A stretch of 64,000 nucleotides of DNA from Prunella strophiata (Eukaryota > Chordata > Aves > Passeriformes > Prunellidae): NCBI GenBank assembly GCA_036583965.1, contig JAZBQD010000027.1:25427001-25491000 (forward strand). The letters are read 5' to 3'. This document shows positions 20,901 through 35,010 of this stretch, one piece after another. The translations under genes were made by a program, and so were the position numbers. Below the pieces are notes generated by a model. The model saw only the letters and a list, made by a program, of their open reading frames with translations. It had not been told where the DNA came from and did no database searches. How positions within the stretch are numbered: position 1 is the stretch's first letter; every line of letters starts with the position of its first letter.

Positions 20901-23534
20901 CGACCCTTCTCCCTGTGCTACATTGAATCACACCTATGTCTATCTGCTTTTTCCTATTTTTGGGTAATAAATGGACTGTGATTTTAACAGAAAACCTTGT
21001 AGGGGTAGATAAGCAAAACCTATTAAGGCTGCATAGTAGGAGGAGGTTGTTTATAGCTGTCCCCTGACACAATTGCAAGGTGCTGTGGCTCCGTGTTTCA
21101 TGAGAGTTGATTCCAGACTGTAGCATGCCTTTTCTGGCAGTTCCTGGCTGTACACATAGATTTCTTTAATCTGTTCAAAGATACATTTTTTTCATCCATC
21201 TGTCTCCTTTGTAATGACAGTTTTTATATGCCAGTGTTATTCCTCCAGATGCTCCTCATCTTTTTACAAGGCAATCCCCTGATGAAACCTGCACCATCCT
21301 TCCACCTGAGCAACATCTGTACTAAATTAGTGTTCAGTCTGTTAATTCCATCCCGTGCACATCACTGGAAGAGGTATCAAATGATACTGGATTCCCAGCT
21401 GTACAATGAGACTTGCTTGGCTTTCTGGAGAGTTCTTTGGAGTGTGTTTGCTTTGTTAGCTGTTTGTTGCCTTCTGCTCACTGTTACCAGAACAAGGGGA
21501 TGAGTGGATGCTGCTTCCAGGATATCATTCCCAGCTCCCTGTGGCACAGCAGGAAGGCCTGAATGCAAGTGTGCCAGACCAGGCACCCTTTTTTGACCCT
21601 AAGAGACCTTTAGCAAGGATCTGTGATGATTTAGAGGCAAAACCCAAGCATAGCTCTGCTTTCATCTGAGGCAGAATGCGCAGTACGGCAAAAGCATGAA
21701 ATTCTGACCTCGCTGGGAGCATGCTGCAGGGGTTTTTTTGTTTTTTTTTTTTGTTGATTCCTTGTCCTCCCACTGCTTCCTGTTCCATTTGTCACCTAAG
21801 TAAAGCAGGTTAGTGGACCACTCTTGCTCGGAGTGCTCCTGATTATTCCACTTGGTGAGCAGATGTGTTGGCATCTCCCCAGGCTCCTCGCGGTGCTGCT
21901 CTCCTCGGCTGCAGCGGCCACCAAAGTGCAGGATGAATAAATTATTCATCCTCATACTCTGCTCCAATGGACAGGGGCCACTCGAAATATTATTTCCTAG
22001 AATATTTGCCTTTCAGGTATTTAAATTTACCCTCCCTTTAATACTTGTGTAAGCAAATATCGTTGTTGTAATATCAGACAGTACAAGAACGTCCTGTTGC
22101 AACCTCTTATTATGGAAATTACTTAACCCCAATCCTGAATTCCAGTGGCACCTTTCAAACAAGGATCACACTGGTTCTGTGGGGATGGAATGGTGTATTG
22201 GGGTAGGAGTGGGGAGTACAGGTGCTCTAGGGTAGAATTCAAACCCAAAAGTAAGAGGTGCTGTTAAAGCAACATTAATTGGTGGGGGAAAAGCTTTAGT
22301 GGTGATAAACATCCTCTGCTGGTGCCTGTAATCTTTGTGGTCGCCTGTTTACTCATGGTGGATTAGGAAAGCAAGAGATGCAAGTTTGGGACATTCTGAG
22401 AGTGCCAGCACTGGCAGCGTGTCCCATGTTATCCCACCCTGGCTTTCTGCTTTCATTTGTAAAGCACTTGCTCTGTTAACTGACAGCTACAGATCTTTAG
22501 TTTGGATTTATTTCTGTTGCTGAATAAACAAAAGAGTATTCTTTAGGGGCATAAATAATCTTGGTGAATAAGTAGGGTGTAGGACATCACATTCTTTTTC
22601 TTTCCAGAGGAAGTTATGAGCCTGACAGTTTTTGTTATATGCAGACATGCTTTGTAGGGTTGATCAAAGGCTTATGATTTGTCTGTATATATGCAGATGC
22701 CTTCTTTTTATTTCAAAATAAACATTTATTTCCAATTGCACAAGCTTACTTTGTAGCGGCTTGAGGTTTTGTTTACATGGGAATGCTTAAGGCTTAAAAG
22801 AGTCTTCAACAGAAGTGCTGCACATCAGAAGCAGTCACAAAGAGATTAATGCTTGTCTTATTTCAGCATGTTGTCACACACTCATGAGGGCATGGGCGTT
22901 GCTGTCCTACACCCCAGATGCAGGTCCTTGATTCTGTCTAGGCTGTAATTCAGCCTCTGTGTTTATAATTAGTATGTAAACTAAAAAAAAAAAAAAAAAA
23001 AATCCATGACAATCCTCTTCTCAGTTGGAGACCTGATGCCAGGTATTGGATTAGCTGTAAAAAATAGGTTATTGGGCTTGTGGAAAATGTTGGCTCGCAG
23101 AGTATACAAATGGTGGACAGGAGGAGAACTTGGCAGCATACCAGCATTTAGAGAAGGAGATGATGTCTGGTTTCTCTTCCCCTGGAGCAATAAAAAGTGA
23201 AAGGTAAACAGTGCATATAGTTGGAGTAGGGTCCAGAGAGAACAGCTGGATGCTCACTAAAATATTTGGAGCACAGATGCCTGTGTGAAAATGTGGAGCA
23301 CCGTGTGTTCATGTAAAAGTCACTTTGCTGTCAGGAGCGGTTCAGTGCTCACAGCAAGTCAGCACAGAGACTCCTTTGTACCAGCTCTGCCACTTTCTGT
23401 GCCTTTAGAGCAGCCCACACTGCTGGTACAGTGACTTCCTCTGAGGTGATGAGCACCAAGAGGCTGAATTGTGCTTAACCAGTCATGAGTGTAACATGGA
23501 TGTGGAATAAAGGTCAGGTGAGGCACAGAGCTGG
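17913..23534 (+). other. XPR1 intron 2, segment 1
   Basis: AT-rich intron with no further exon found. It contains a T run at about 18829-18844 and an A run at 22983-23002. Open frames up to about 127 codons on either strand have random composition and no family resemblance. Confidence 0.6.
22983..23002. repeat. Poly-A run, 20 bases
   Basis: A pure A run. No retrocopy body is recognisable immediately upstream, so it is annotated only as a homopolymer. Confidence 0.95.
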
Positions 23535-23830
23535 AGTCACAGAATGGAATCAGAGAGTGGTTTGGGTTGGAAGGGACCTATAAAGGTCATCTAGTCCAGC
23601 CCTCCTGCCATGGGCAGGGACACCTTCCACTATCCCAGGGTGCTTCAAGCCCTGTCCAGCCTGGCCTTGAACACTTTCAGGGATGGAGCAGCCACAGCTG
23701 CTCCGGGCACCCTGTGCCAGGGCCTCACCTCCCTCACTGTGGAAAAAACCATCTTCCTTATATGTAATCTAAACTGACCCTCTTTCAGATTAAAACCATT
23801 ACCCCCTGTCCTCACACAACAGGCTCTGCT
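23535..23830 (-). mobile_element. CR1 LINE fragment, 3' end
   Basis: Antisense CR1 starting at gtcacagaatgg. It continues with 'tggtttgggttggaaggga', 'ctgccatgggcagggacacc' and 'ccctgtgccagggcctcac', and ends near 'ttaccccctgtcctcac'. Confidence 0.93.
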
Positions 23831-24441
23831 AGAAAGTCTGTCCCCAGGCTCATTGGGTGATTGGAAGTGACTTGTTGATTGTGGAGACAACCAGCCAAGA
23901 CAAGCTTTGATGTCCTTACTGTCCCATAGACCACAGGGTCTCAAGTTGTGGTCTGAGAGTGCATTCAGGACCTGCTGGTGTGCTCAGGGTCCTGTCCTGC
24001 CTGCAGATGCTGTGAACTCTTCCACTTCTTATAAACCAGAAAGTCTTCTGGAGCCAGTGGGAGCCTTCCTAGGCTCTTGGAGTGGTGTGGGACCACACAG
24101 GGTAACCAAGAAGGTCATGGGGGGTAGGTGGTTTAGCAGGTTGATCACCACTTCTTTATGAAGGAAGCTTGTGATTGCAGTCAGTGGAAATGCTGGGCTT
24201 CCTCACCCTTTCCATTTTCCCCATGGCCAGCTCGTGGCTGATTCTCTGCTTCATCTGTATGGATAAGCCTGGAAACTTGTGTTGCTGCTGGGCAAGCCTT
24301 CAGCCTTTTCCTCTGCTTTGTGGTGTGTTCTGTGCAACTTCAGCAGCAGCTGAAATTGCTCTGACACATTCATGTTGTGTGAAGAACTCGAGTCCCAGGT
24401 GTACCAAAGAACAGGCTCAAGGCTTAGGAAGAGGCAGTTAA

Positions 24442-24880
24442 CTGAATCATAGAAGTTGGAAGGGTTGTGGAGTCCCAACTCTTGTTTTCCTTGCACAGGA
24501 CCATCCCCAAGAGTCACACCCCGTGCCTGAAAGCACTGTCCAAATGTTCCTTGAGCTCTGTCAAGGTGCTGTGACCACTTCCCTGGGAAGCCTGTTCAGT
24601 GCCCAACCACCCTCTGGGTGAACAACCTTTTCCTAAAATCCAACCTAACCCTCCCCTGACACAACTTCAGGCCATGCCCTCCCTGTCACTGGGCATCAGA
24701 GGGCAGAGATCAGTGCCTGCCCCTTTCCTTCCCATCCTGAGTCTCCCTTTCTCCAGGCTGAAAAAACCCTGTGACCTCAGCCTCTCCTCAGATGGTTTCC
24801 CCTCTAGACCCTTCACAGTTTTGCTCTGTAATTTTGTCCTGTGCCCTTTTTTCCTTTACTTCAGCATCCTTTGGTACTGA
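24442..24880 (-). mobile_element. CR1 LINE fragment, diverged subfamily
   Basis: Antisense CR1-type sequence ('gaatcatagaagttggaagg', 'ccctgggaagcctgttcagt', 'ggtgaacaaccttttcctaa', 'aaaatccaacctaaccctcccctg' in part, 'aggctgaaaaaaccctgtgac'). Spacing and wording differ from the other copies, suggesting another CR1 subfamily. Confidence 0.85.
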
Positions 24881-25065
24881 GTGCTAAGAGGTGTTACACC
24901 CAGGATAATCCAGGAGCTGGGGAAGTGCAGGAGGTATTGGTGGAAGCTGGACCTAGAGCCAGGTTTCCCTGGCAGGTCTGCAAACCTTCTGCTGCAGAAG
25001 GGGTGTAGATGATTCCTTAATGATGTATGTAGGATAACAGCAACACCAAAAATGCTCAGCTGTAC

Positions 25066-25091
25066 TTTTTTTTTTTTTTTTTTTTTTTTTT
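25066..25091. repeat. Poly-T run, 26 bases
   Basis: A homopolymer in intron 2; nothing else visible. Confidence 0.97.
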
Positions 25092-25944
25092 CTTTGTACT
25101 CCCTGCATTTGCTTTCCCATACACTAAAATGCCAGTGTGTGCTTAGAGGAATTAACAGTGCTTGTAATTTAGCTGGAATGTGCCAGGTTTCATGTTAATG
25201 GTCAGAACTCAAGGGTTGGAAAGTAGATTTGCAATGCTGGAAGATGGACAGGCAGCACTCCTGAGACAGCAGTGAGGTATCAGGCAGCACAATGGCTGTA
25301 CACATGAGAGCACTGCACATGTTTATGCAAGAGGCCAGTATTTATTGCTTTGTTTCAAAAAAAAAAGGCTTTGCTAGACATCTTAACAGCAAGATTTAGT
25401 GTGTGTGTGAGGCAGCCTGTGGCTTTCTAGTAATTCCTTTGGTGCTATGTTTGATGTAGGTGACTTGAATTATTAGACAATTAAGATTTTTGGATGAGAC
25501 TGTAGCTATTCAGTGAATAATGCAACATGAATTAAGGTTGATTGGTATCTCTCTTTTTAAAAATGCATGCTGTGGGCAAGGGAAAGAGCAGAGTGTCCCT
25601 GGAAGGAGATCTCATTCTTCTACATCATAGCTGCTTGTAAGATGCTTCAGAAAAATGGCCAGCATGCCAGTGATGACATCTCTGTGTGATGTGGTGGAGG
25701 ACCAAAGGCTGTCCCTCTTCCTGGAGTGGTCCTTTGTGTTCTCTTAATCTGCTGCAAGGCCACACCATGCAGAGAGTATTGCACAATTGGTCTCTCAACA
25801 TGAGAAGGTCTGTCTCTTGGCTTAGGTAATTTTACAACTAGCAACAACGTGGCAAAACGTCAACCCTGGTGACCAGAAGTCCTGGTGACTTTTGATTTCT
25901 GAAGTAAAAATGAAAGCTAGTTGAAAACTTCACCTGTGTTGGTG

Positions 25945-25976
<32 letters not shown>

Positions 25977-25993
25977 GTTTGTTTTTTTTTTTT
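25945..25993. repeat. Interrupted poly-T tract
   Basis: About 49 bases of T broken by one C and two G residues. Low complexity only. Confidence 0.95.
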
Positions 25994-28900
25994 AACACTG
26001 TATCTTACAGCTTGACATCAAGCAGATAATGAGTTTATTTTAAAATGTAACTGTGCTTCTTGTAAATACATTATCTTTAGTTACAACTTAAAACTGCAAA
26101 ACTACAGCATCTTGGTTTTACAAAGCCACTGTTAAAAAAACTACTTCAAAAATTTCTATATTTCTCTATTATTCTATTTATTACACGGCCATGTAGTTCA
26201 GGTATTTTAGATTGTTTTATGCTGCCTTTGTTGAATGTGGTAACCTTTTTTCCCTGAATTAGTACAGCCTAAGTGCAAAAGCCTGATCCTGTAGTCCAGT
26301 TCTTTTGGGAACTGAGAAAGGGAAACAATGGAGAGGTATAAAGCATATTTTACTGACCTCTGGTATGACAAGAGTACATAAAATTCCTTAGTTGTAAGGC
26401 AGCAGCACCATGAGTCAGAGTTGTCTATGTTTAACTAAAAATCACAAAGAAAACTGCCTGAAAAGACATAAATTTACTTTTTAAAGTGGTTTTTCTCTGT
26501 CCAGGGTGGTGACTGGGATCACAGAGGGCACAGACATCACTGGGATGGTGCAAAGCCCTTCTGGGCACTGCCTGGTCTCAAATTGTGCGCTCAGCAGCTT
26601 GGCTTCCCCTCTGCAAGGGGGAAGCCTTGTTTATCTCCTAGGAGATGGAAAACCAATTTCTGCTTCTTGATGAGAAGCTGGCAGGCTATTTGACTAAACA
26701 AGAGAGGCAAGGCAGTGTGGCCAAGAAGAGTAGGGAATATAAATACCAATATAAATGCAATTTATTTTGCATGTGCTATTTAGCCCCAAGCACACGTTTT
26801 AGAGGGGGAGTGAGAATTTTCTGCATGCTGAAATGCCAGCTCTAAATAGAAAAAGAGGCAAATTTGACATCCAGGCTGTGTTTATAACCTTGGTTTTATT
26901 TTTACTGTAATTGCTTTTGCATGCTTTTATAAATGCTCCTAATGTCTTTGTGGGGCAAAGTGCAGAGGAGCTGCAAAGATCAGTGTGGGTGAGCTGAGAA
27001 CTTGGGATCTGCCTTGTCCCACAGTTGCAGACTTGTTCTGACATGTGGCCAAGGCTGCTATTCTGGAACCTCCTTGCTGGGATCCCATCCCTGCACAGCT
27101 CTGAGAGTCAGAGTTCAGTGCCAGCTTCTCTGCTTGTCAGTCCTGCCATGGGTCAGCTATAGGGGAGAAATGGGCACTGCTGGTCTAAACCCTCATTTTT
27201 TAAATTTTCATTATCTCCTGTTCCAGCTGATTGATCATTTGTATGAGTTTGTCATGAATTTCTTTGGTTTGAATGCTGTGTCAGGGCACTGGTGTGGTTG
27301 CTGAGAGCAAACCCAGGTCCTTCATGGGCTCAGCTGTAGGACTGTCACAGGCAAGGCAGTAAAATGGGGTAATAATGAGCAGTATTGGCTGAAGGACCTA
27401 TAAAGTGAATTCTATAAAGAGCTTAATGGGTTTGGCTTTTACTTCAGTGTTTTGGTGTGGCTTTGTTTTCCTTAATCAGAAGTAGCAAGCAGAAAGCAAG
27501 GAGACAAATGATCTGAGAGCCTGATGTGGCATTCCATGTTCTTTCATGGTCCTTGAGCTCTGCAGCAGTCCAAGGCCAAGGTTCATTTTTCTCTCCTGCC
27601 CAGCCACAGGAGAACATACTTCTCCTTTAGAAGCCTTGGTTCTGCCTGCACCTTGTTGAACAAAGGTGCAGAGAAATAACTTTTGGAAGTTTCATGTGCT
27701 TCCTGAAGCCTTTGGGAAATTGCAGTTCACTATCATCCAGAGACAAGAAAGCTTCCCAGGAAGGATGAAGGAAAGGAAAAATCAAAATATCTTTTGCTTG
27801 TCTGTGGTCAAACTAGATTAAATCGTGCTCACAGGTGATGTTTGTGTATATAGAGATTGCATTTTGGGTGCTGGAGGTGATGATTTTGACAGTCATTTAT
27901 GGTGTGGATTTAATTAATACGACATCAATAAGATCAGTTCATTATAGCTTCATGTTTCAAAGGATAAGCCAGTAAAATATAGATTGTAAATGAAATTTTG
28001 AGCAGCTGGAGGCAGAGAGGATAGAGACAGGGTTCTGAGCTCAAAGGGCTCACCACACCTGATCAGCTCCATCTGCTGTCCTGATCCTGCTGAAAAGTGA
28101 CTGCTGGTTTTGGTCAGCACTTCAGATCCTGCAAAAATACCCCATGCATCAGGTGTGAGTTTTAGCAATATATCAGCAGCAGGGAGCCTGCCACAGCTTT
28201 ATTGCTGCTCCCTTCAGCAGATGTCCTCTTTGTGGTGAGGCCTTGGGAAGGAAGGGGAGGGCTCATCTGTGTGCAGCCAGCATGGCAGGAGCTGCTCAGG
28301 GCTCCAGTCCTGCTGCCTGGCTCACGTTTCCATGGGTGTGAGGGCGCTGCTCTCTGTCTTTGGTGGATTCAAGGTCTCAAATTAAATTCAGTGTTTAATT
28401 CTAAGCTTTAGCTCATAGGCCCAAAGTTCTGAGAGTTCCCTGCATTTTGGATTCCAACGTCTCCCCCTTCTTTTTGCACCAGGAACACTCCTTTGATGGC
28501 TTTGTCAATCATCTTTGTGTGCATTGGAGCAGGCAAGGCACAGCTATAACTATGAGGACAATCAATATATACACACCTATCTTTAAAATCCCTTTCCACC
28601 ACGGTGCAAGGCTCAATTTATTGAGTAGATCATCCAACTCTGGTGGATCATTTTGCCTCTGGTGTTATCTGCACCCATGTCTTCTTGGAGGGGAAGAACA
28701 GTTTGCTACTAGTGTTGTTAAATAGGACTTTAAACTCAAGCCTCAAAGGCTCCAAAAGTCCAGACAAAAGAGCTTTCAAATCTTCCCCTCCTGTTTTAGA
28801 GATCCAAATGCAACTCAGCTAGAATTGATCTCTACCCGTTTCACTTTCAGTTTCTTCTGTTTTCAGGCAGCTCCCCCAGGTTCCCCTCCAGGTGCTGTTC

Positions 28901-31900
28901 TCAGGGTTGATGTGGTGGTAGCACTGGAGATGGAGCAGATGTTCTTCTACCTCAGGAGGAATCCAGCATTGGAAGGAGCCTGATCTGGGCTTGGACTTGC
29001 CTAAGCACAAATAATGTAATGAATTAGTCATCAGGCAGAGAATTCACTTCCCTGGGGACATGGAGAGGGAGGCTGGCACAGCCCAGCTGTCAGTCAGGAA
29101 TTGCTGATGCAGGAGCTCTTCACCAGCTGAGAAGGTTCCCCCTACTGCTGGTAATATAATATATTAAGGCTCAGTTGCTCAATCCTTTAGTTTGGTGTTT
29201 CAGTAATAACACAAATCCTTCATGGCTAGTCTATGGTCTCTTTACCTAACCTACAGGGATATGTTAACTGCAAACATCAATTGTAGCAACTCTGCTGTCT
29301 TCAACATGTGAGGCAATTTTATTGAATCCCTTTTGTGTGGTCAGCAGTGCTTGCCAGAGGGTTTTGACATCTCCATCCTTTTTGGGAGTGATTTTGTGGT
29401 CACTGAGGTATATGGGTCACAGTGGGGTGAGTTTGGGATGAGATGTTTCTGCTCTGTCACCTTTGTACCACTTGGCCACGATTCTCATTTTGGTTTGGTT
29501 TGGTTTAATTTTCCTCTCTTGTTTTGCATTCAGCAGTAGCATGTGGCTCAGGGTGGCTGTTCTCATGTGTGATAATTATTTTCTGAGATGTTTGGAAGCT
29601 TTATCAAGTGAGGAAGGGGAATTACAGCTGTAATTGTGTGCTGTTCTGTACATAATTAGCTCAACATCTATTTGAGATTTTCACTTACGCACACTGTTTC
29701 TGTCTTTAGAGTGGTTAAAAAAGGCTTCTGTCATTATTCTTTTCCTGCCTTCTGAATTTCCCCAGCATAACTCCCAGCTATGCTGATCCTTTGGGGAGTT
29801 GCCCTTATGGCTCTTGGCCAAACTCTCAATTTTTCTGTTACCTTTGCTGGACAAGCACCATGTGCAGTAGCAGATAAATGAGTGATTCTCTGCTGTAGCA
29901 AGGGGAAGTGGCACTAGAACTTCAAGATAATGGTTGTTACTGTGGGCTTTCACATTTTTATTTTTTTTAATAGTGAATAGTAACTTCCAAATTTTAGCTT
30001 CAAGTTTGCCTTAACTTTCTGGTACCCAAAGGGCTTTATTTTTGTTAAGTCCTATACTGAACTGTGTTGGAAGTGCAAAATAAAAATATTGCAGGGTGAT
30101 TCATTCCATGCACTGCAGATGAGATGTCTGTGAAACTTTTTACTTGCACTCTTTTCTCTGAATTTTGCAGTTACTTCAGCCATACCATGTTGGAGTTTGA
30201 AAATGGTCTTCTTGTGAGAGCGCAGTCTAGGGAATGAAGTGTTCAGTTTCTGTTGCTGTATCATCACTTTATACTAATTGCAGGAGATCCACTTGAAATA
30301 ATCTAAATTAAAAAAAAAAAAAAAAAAGAGGGGGAAGAAGTTTAGACATAATGCTAAATTCACAACTTCCTTAAGTTCTTTTGCAAATGTTTATCAGACC
30401 TTGCAGTCCTCATGTGATTCTGCTGTTGGGAGATTTTTAAATAGAGGAAGTAAAACCAAACCTCTCAGAATAATATCTGAGATCAGTGCAGGTTTTTGTC
30501 TTTTAGGAGTTCCTTGTAACTGTAAGCCAAATAGGTATTATATAATTTTTTTTTTTTTTTTTTTTTTGGTCATATGAAAATAGTTATCTGTAACAGAATG
30601 GAGAAAACTGCCACTGTGACTTCTCTTTCCATTCTTATCTTTACATTTTCCAGTTCATAGGCTAGGCTAAGGCAGTACATCTTGGACTGCTTGGGAACTG
30701 GTGTTTCGTCATTCTCAGTTTTTCAATTTTAAGTTTATTTACAGAAATCAGCAAAAATAAGGAAGTGCTTCATGTGCAATGCTCAGTCGCTTGAGTGTTA
30801 TGGATGGTCAGAGTTGACAACTTCTCTTTTTAAGGGGCTGGATACAGATTTGTGTTGGGTCATCACTTCAATTTTTAATCTTTCAAGACTGGCATTATTG
30901 ATATTTTTTAATACTGAGTTTTACTTGTGGATTTTTAGTTTGACTCTAGTTCTGCTGTGTTGGAAGGAGCACAGCTGCTTCTCACTTGGGTTGTGCAGCA
31001 CTAATTCTTTCTGCTCTGCATAACATTGCCATGAGCTTCCTTGGAAAGTTGATTTATCTAGATCTTCAGTTTCCTCTGTTGGAGGGTGACAAGAGGTTAT
31101 TTGAACTGAAAACAAAGGCTTAAATAGCTATTTGAAATCTAAACAGAGCAGGGAGTGTGCCATCTGAGAGCCAGTTCTTTCTGCTTTATCCAGTGCTGCT
31201 CTTGCACACCACACTTGGGGGAATTTTTTGTTGGTGGGGAGGAAAGTTCCCAGTTGGGTTGCAAAGCCTGTAGCTGTTCTTGAGGAGAGGAAAAGAGGAG
31301 GCACAATCCACCCACATCTGCCCAATGACCTTAAATTCATCTCCTGGGCTTCCCTTCAGTGCGTGGGAGAAAAACTATCTGCTCAGATCCTACCAAGAAG
31401 TGGCCTATTTAATAAGCATTCTGTAGATCTATTTATTTACAAATATTCCTGGTCTGTAATTAAGGAAGGCAGCTCTTTTCTGTGCTGCCTGGTGCTCACT
31501 TCCAGGCTGGGAGCTGCACTGGGATGAGTGACTGCAGGCGGTGACGGCTCCGCGCATCCGTCTGTTCCAAACAAGCAGCTCTGCAGCTGATCAAAGCAGC
31601 AGGATTAGGCTGCTCCTGTGGAATTAAACTGCTGAGGAGGGGATAAATAGCAGCTCTGAAGCAGACCTACCTGAACTGACAGGCTTTGTTGTCAACAGGA
31701 TAATGGGAATCATTTGGTGGTTTGTTTTGTTTGGTTTTGAACAGAGATGCTGTTCTTTCTGGTGGAATATTTGCTCTTCAAAGCCTGAACAACTCCTGAT
31801 GGAAAGCTGCACTGCACACAGTTCCATGTGCAGGGCAAAGTTTATCTTCACCAAGCTGTAAGAAATGCAGGGCATCCTTTGTGGGTGTGGGTTTTTCAAA

Positions 31901-34713
31901 TAAATGCAGGGCATCCTTTGTGGGTTTTCCAAAGATTTTTCTTATAAAGAGGGTTTTTAGTTCACGCACGTGTATTAATAGTCTGAATTAAAACCTGCAT
32001 GGATACTCTTATGTCTGTCTTATAAAACAGCATATTTATATCAGATATGGAGAAGAACAGGAAATTAGCAATATGTCATGGATTACACTTACTTTTTGGG
32101 TTCTAGATGACAAGTCAGGTTGTCTTTCCCTCCACCACACATTTCTGCTTTTATAATTCACCAGATAGTCTCACCTAAATTGCATTTATTTAGGGTAGTC
32201 CTAAATAAATGCAGTCAAAGGCACTCCTTTTGTTTTCTCTTTAATAGTGCTTTTTATTCACCCAAAGTGCACCTCTATGCAGAGTAAGTACTTTATATGA
32301 GCCCATATCTTAATGTAAAAAGAAACAGCTTTCAGAACAAATAAATTTTTTCACATTCTGCATGTAAACATTTAAAATTATTTCCAAAAACCTAGTTTTT
32401 GTAGGTTGAATTGAAGTTGATGCAAATTTTGGTGACCCATTAAGTAATAAAATAAATCAATGCACAACACAAACTTTGATCTAATGTTTTTGGAATTGTG
32501 TCTGTGGAAATGCCACTGTCCCTGTCTAGAAAGAGCCAGTGGAAGAACTAAACCAGCTGCTATCAGCTGTGGACTCCTCTTTGGTGCACAGTGAGGTTCT
32601 TGTCTCTTCTCTTTCATTGTTGTTTTATTTCAGGATAGAAACCAGTAAAAAGTCAGAGTTCCCTGTTAAATCAAGAGTAGAAATACGTCAGTGTGTCTAC
32701 TACAATCTGTTTCCACTTACTGCTCCTGTCAAATTGGTTACATTCACAAAGTACAAGTAGCATTTTTGGTACAGGATCATTTTTAAAGGCAAATTTTGTG
32801 TAATAGCTTTTCCTTGTCATTTTATTTTTATTACAGCTTTCTTCTTACTGTATAGTGAGGAATTTTACATCTGGAATAGGATTCAGTGTCTGATTCTTTG
32901 ACAAGCTCATTTTGAGTCTGGCTGTGTCTCATTTTTATCAGTTATAGTATCTCTTTTATATTTTTTGGGTACTAATTTAGTAGCTGGTAACTGAAGACAT
33001 TTGTGTACTTTGAGCATTGGAACTGGGATTATGTGCTGCTGTTGAGGAGTGGAGGAGGAAGAGGAAGAAGCAGAAAAGTGTGGTTTGCTTTCTGGGCAAG
33101 GAGTGAATTCCTGCTGAAGGCATGACACTGGGCAAGGGGGAAAACCAAGACTGATAGTCCTGAGCTGTTTCACTCCTTGTGCTGGCTAAATCTTGTAAAA
33201 TTGTTGGAACTGTGACTCACTTTCTAACAGAGGAGAGTAAGATGATGTGAGTAAGCTCAGAGCCTTTACTCCACTACACTGTTGATACAGAACATTTTTT
33301 CTTGTTCTTGTTAAAACAGGCCTACCAGACTACCTTAAATGTATCTTGCTTATCTCCTATGGAAAATTCTCAGTTCTGGGGGTAAGGTCTATCCTGCCTT
33401 GCCTCTGAAGTGAAATTAGCTGGTTTGGTGTATGGGCTGTTGCTTGTAACATTTTTTGTGGAATTTTATGGAAGTGTTGTTGGAAGTGTGGGTATGAGTC
33501 TGTAGGATTATCAAGGCAGGCTTTGATGTGAGCCTCGTTAGACATCATCATCCTTATCCCATTGCCTGTAAATGGAGGCCACTGAAAGAGCACACAAACA
33601 TTCCCCTAGAAACCATGAACAGTGTAGACCAAGGCTGCAGAAAATGGCTTGTGATGTTTGTCGTGATTGAGAAGCATGAGGAGATTTGGTGATGCGTTCT
33701 GAGCAACTTGGAGCTTGTTCCCAAATTATTTTTGCTTCAAAATCACCTTCTGTGGCATTTGTTCAGTTAAACCACTGGGTGTTTTCTGTTTTCCACGAGC
33801 TGCACACTCCTAAGCTTTCCCCTTTGTGTCTTGAAATGATCCTTTCAGTGTAGTGATTGGACTAATTTAGTTTTGTGAGCATGTTATGCCAGTCATTCCT
33901 GTTCTGGCTGTGAGCAGGACCTCTTCCATAACAGCCATGCACCTCACCCCATGATCCATTGCTGTGGCTGGCTCTGGTGTCAAAATTTACATACAATAAA
34001 CTTCATTTTCATTTTCCCTAGCAGTTGGTGCTGGCAGAGAGCAAGGATCTGATGTTCTGGTTAGAGAGAGCAGGAGGGAATTTGTCCTCTGCTGCTTTAT
34101 GCCCCTCACTAGAGGTGTGAGACCTGCAGGTTTTGCATCTCCTGCTCTGCCATGGGTCTGATGGAATTTCAGACCTTGTGCTGTGCATTAGCATTTTAAT
34201 TTTTGATATTTAACCTGTTTAACGTTCCACTTTACATCTTTCAAGCATTTCCTGTTGGGGGAGAAGTGGTATTTGTTTGATTTGGAATCAGTGTTTAGCT
34301 TTAATCAGCAGTGGGGCATTAAGAACTTTATCACAGTAGAAGCCTGAGGGTTTAAAAAAAAAATCTGTGACTTGTCTCTGTTCTTGCTGTTTGTGTATGG
34401 AAGTGTGTTGGAACGTTCCCTGGTGATGCTGGTACTTCATTTGAATAACTTGGAAGTGTGGTTTCTTATAATGAGTGAATTTATCCTGTGGAAGGAACTT
34501 TAATCATCTAGATTTTTTTTTTTTTTTTTTTAACATTACTTCCTCACACCTAGCTGGAAATTCATGATACCTGGTGGAGTTTCCAGGACCCTTAAGGACT
34601 TGCAATGTTAAAATCATTCATTAACTGTTCTAATTATGTGACTTCTAAGGCATGCCTGTGTGCTTCAGGGCAAGCAGATATAATGACAAATACATGACAC
34701 CTGGCCTAAATTG
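25994..34713 (+). other. XPR1 intron 2, segment 2
   Basis: About 8.7 kb of intron. Identified pieces are a (TTTGG)n patch at 29489-29507, an A run at 30310-30327, a T run at 30546-30567, a small CpG pocket at 31535-31562, a 39-bp tandem duplication at 31863-31939 and a T run at 34513-34531. Sequence at about 28400-29560 looks mid-repetitive to me but shows no termini, coding frame or name I can support. No exon found. Confidence 0.5.
31863..31939. repeat. 39-bp tandem duplication
   Basis: Two adjacent copies share AAATGCAGGGCATCCTTTG and the following TGGG, with divergence in the second half of the second copy. Confidence 0.85.
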
Positions 34714-35010
34714 CAGAAACACAGACTCATTAAAGAAAATGATGAGGGGCATTGGAAAAGACCTCTGAGATCCCTGAGTCCAACTGTGAATCATGTTCAC
34801 CACTAAACCATGTCCCCAGGTGCCACAGCCACACATTTTTTGAACACTTCCAGTGATGGTGATTCCAACACTCCCTTGGGCAGCCTGTTCCAAAGCCTGA
34901 CCAACCTTTCAGTGAAGAAGTATTTTGTGATATCCAATATAAACCTCCTCTGGCTGAGCCTTTTTCTTCTGTCCTGTCACATGTTACCTGGGAGAAGAGG
35001 CTGAGAAGAG
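34714..35010 (-). mobile_element. CR1 LINE fragment, diverged
   Basis: Antisense CR1 with a degraded 3' end (cagaaacacagactcattaa). The recognisable internal words are 'cccttgggcagcctgttcc', 'tttcagtgaagaagtattt', 'gatatccaatataaacctcc' and 'ctgtcacatgttacctggg'. Confidence 0.85.

Noticed and set aside
22983..23002. Poly-A run as the tail of a processed pseudogene
   Set aside because: No gene-like body precedes it and no flanking direct repeats were seen.
28400..29560. Stretch resembling a degraded internal retroviral or other dispersed repeat
   Set aside because: No terminal repeats, target duplication or recognisable protein frame could be found. The impression rests on wording alone.
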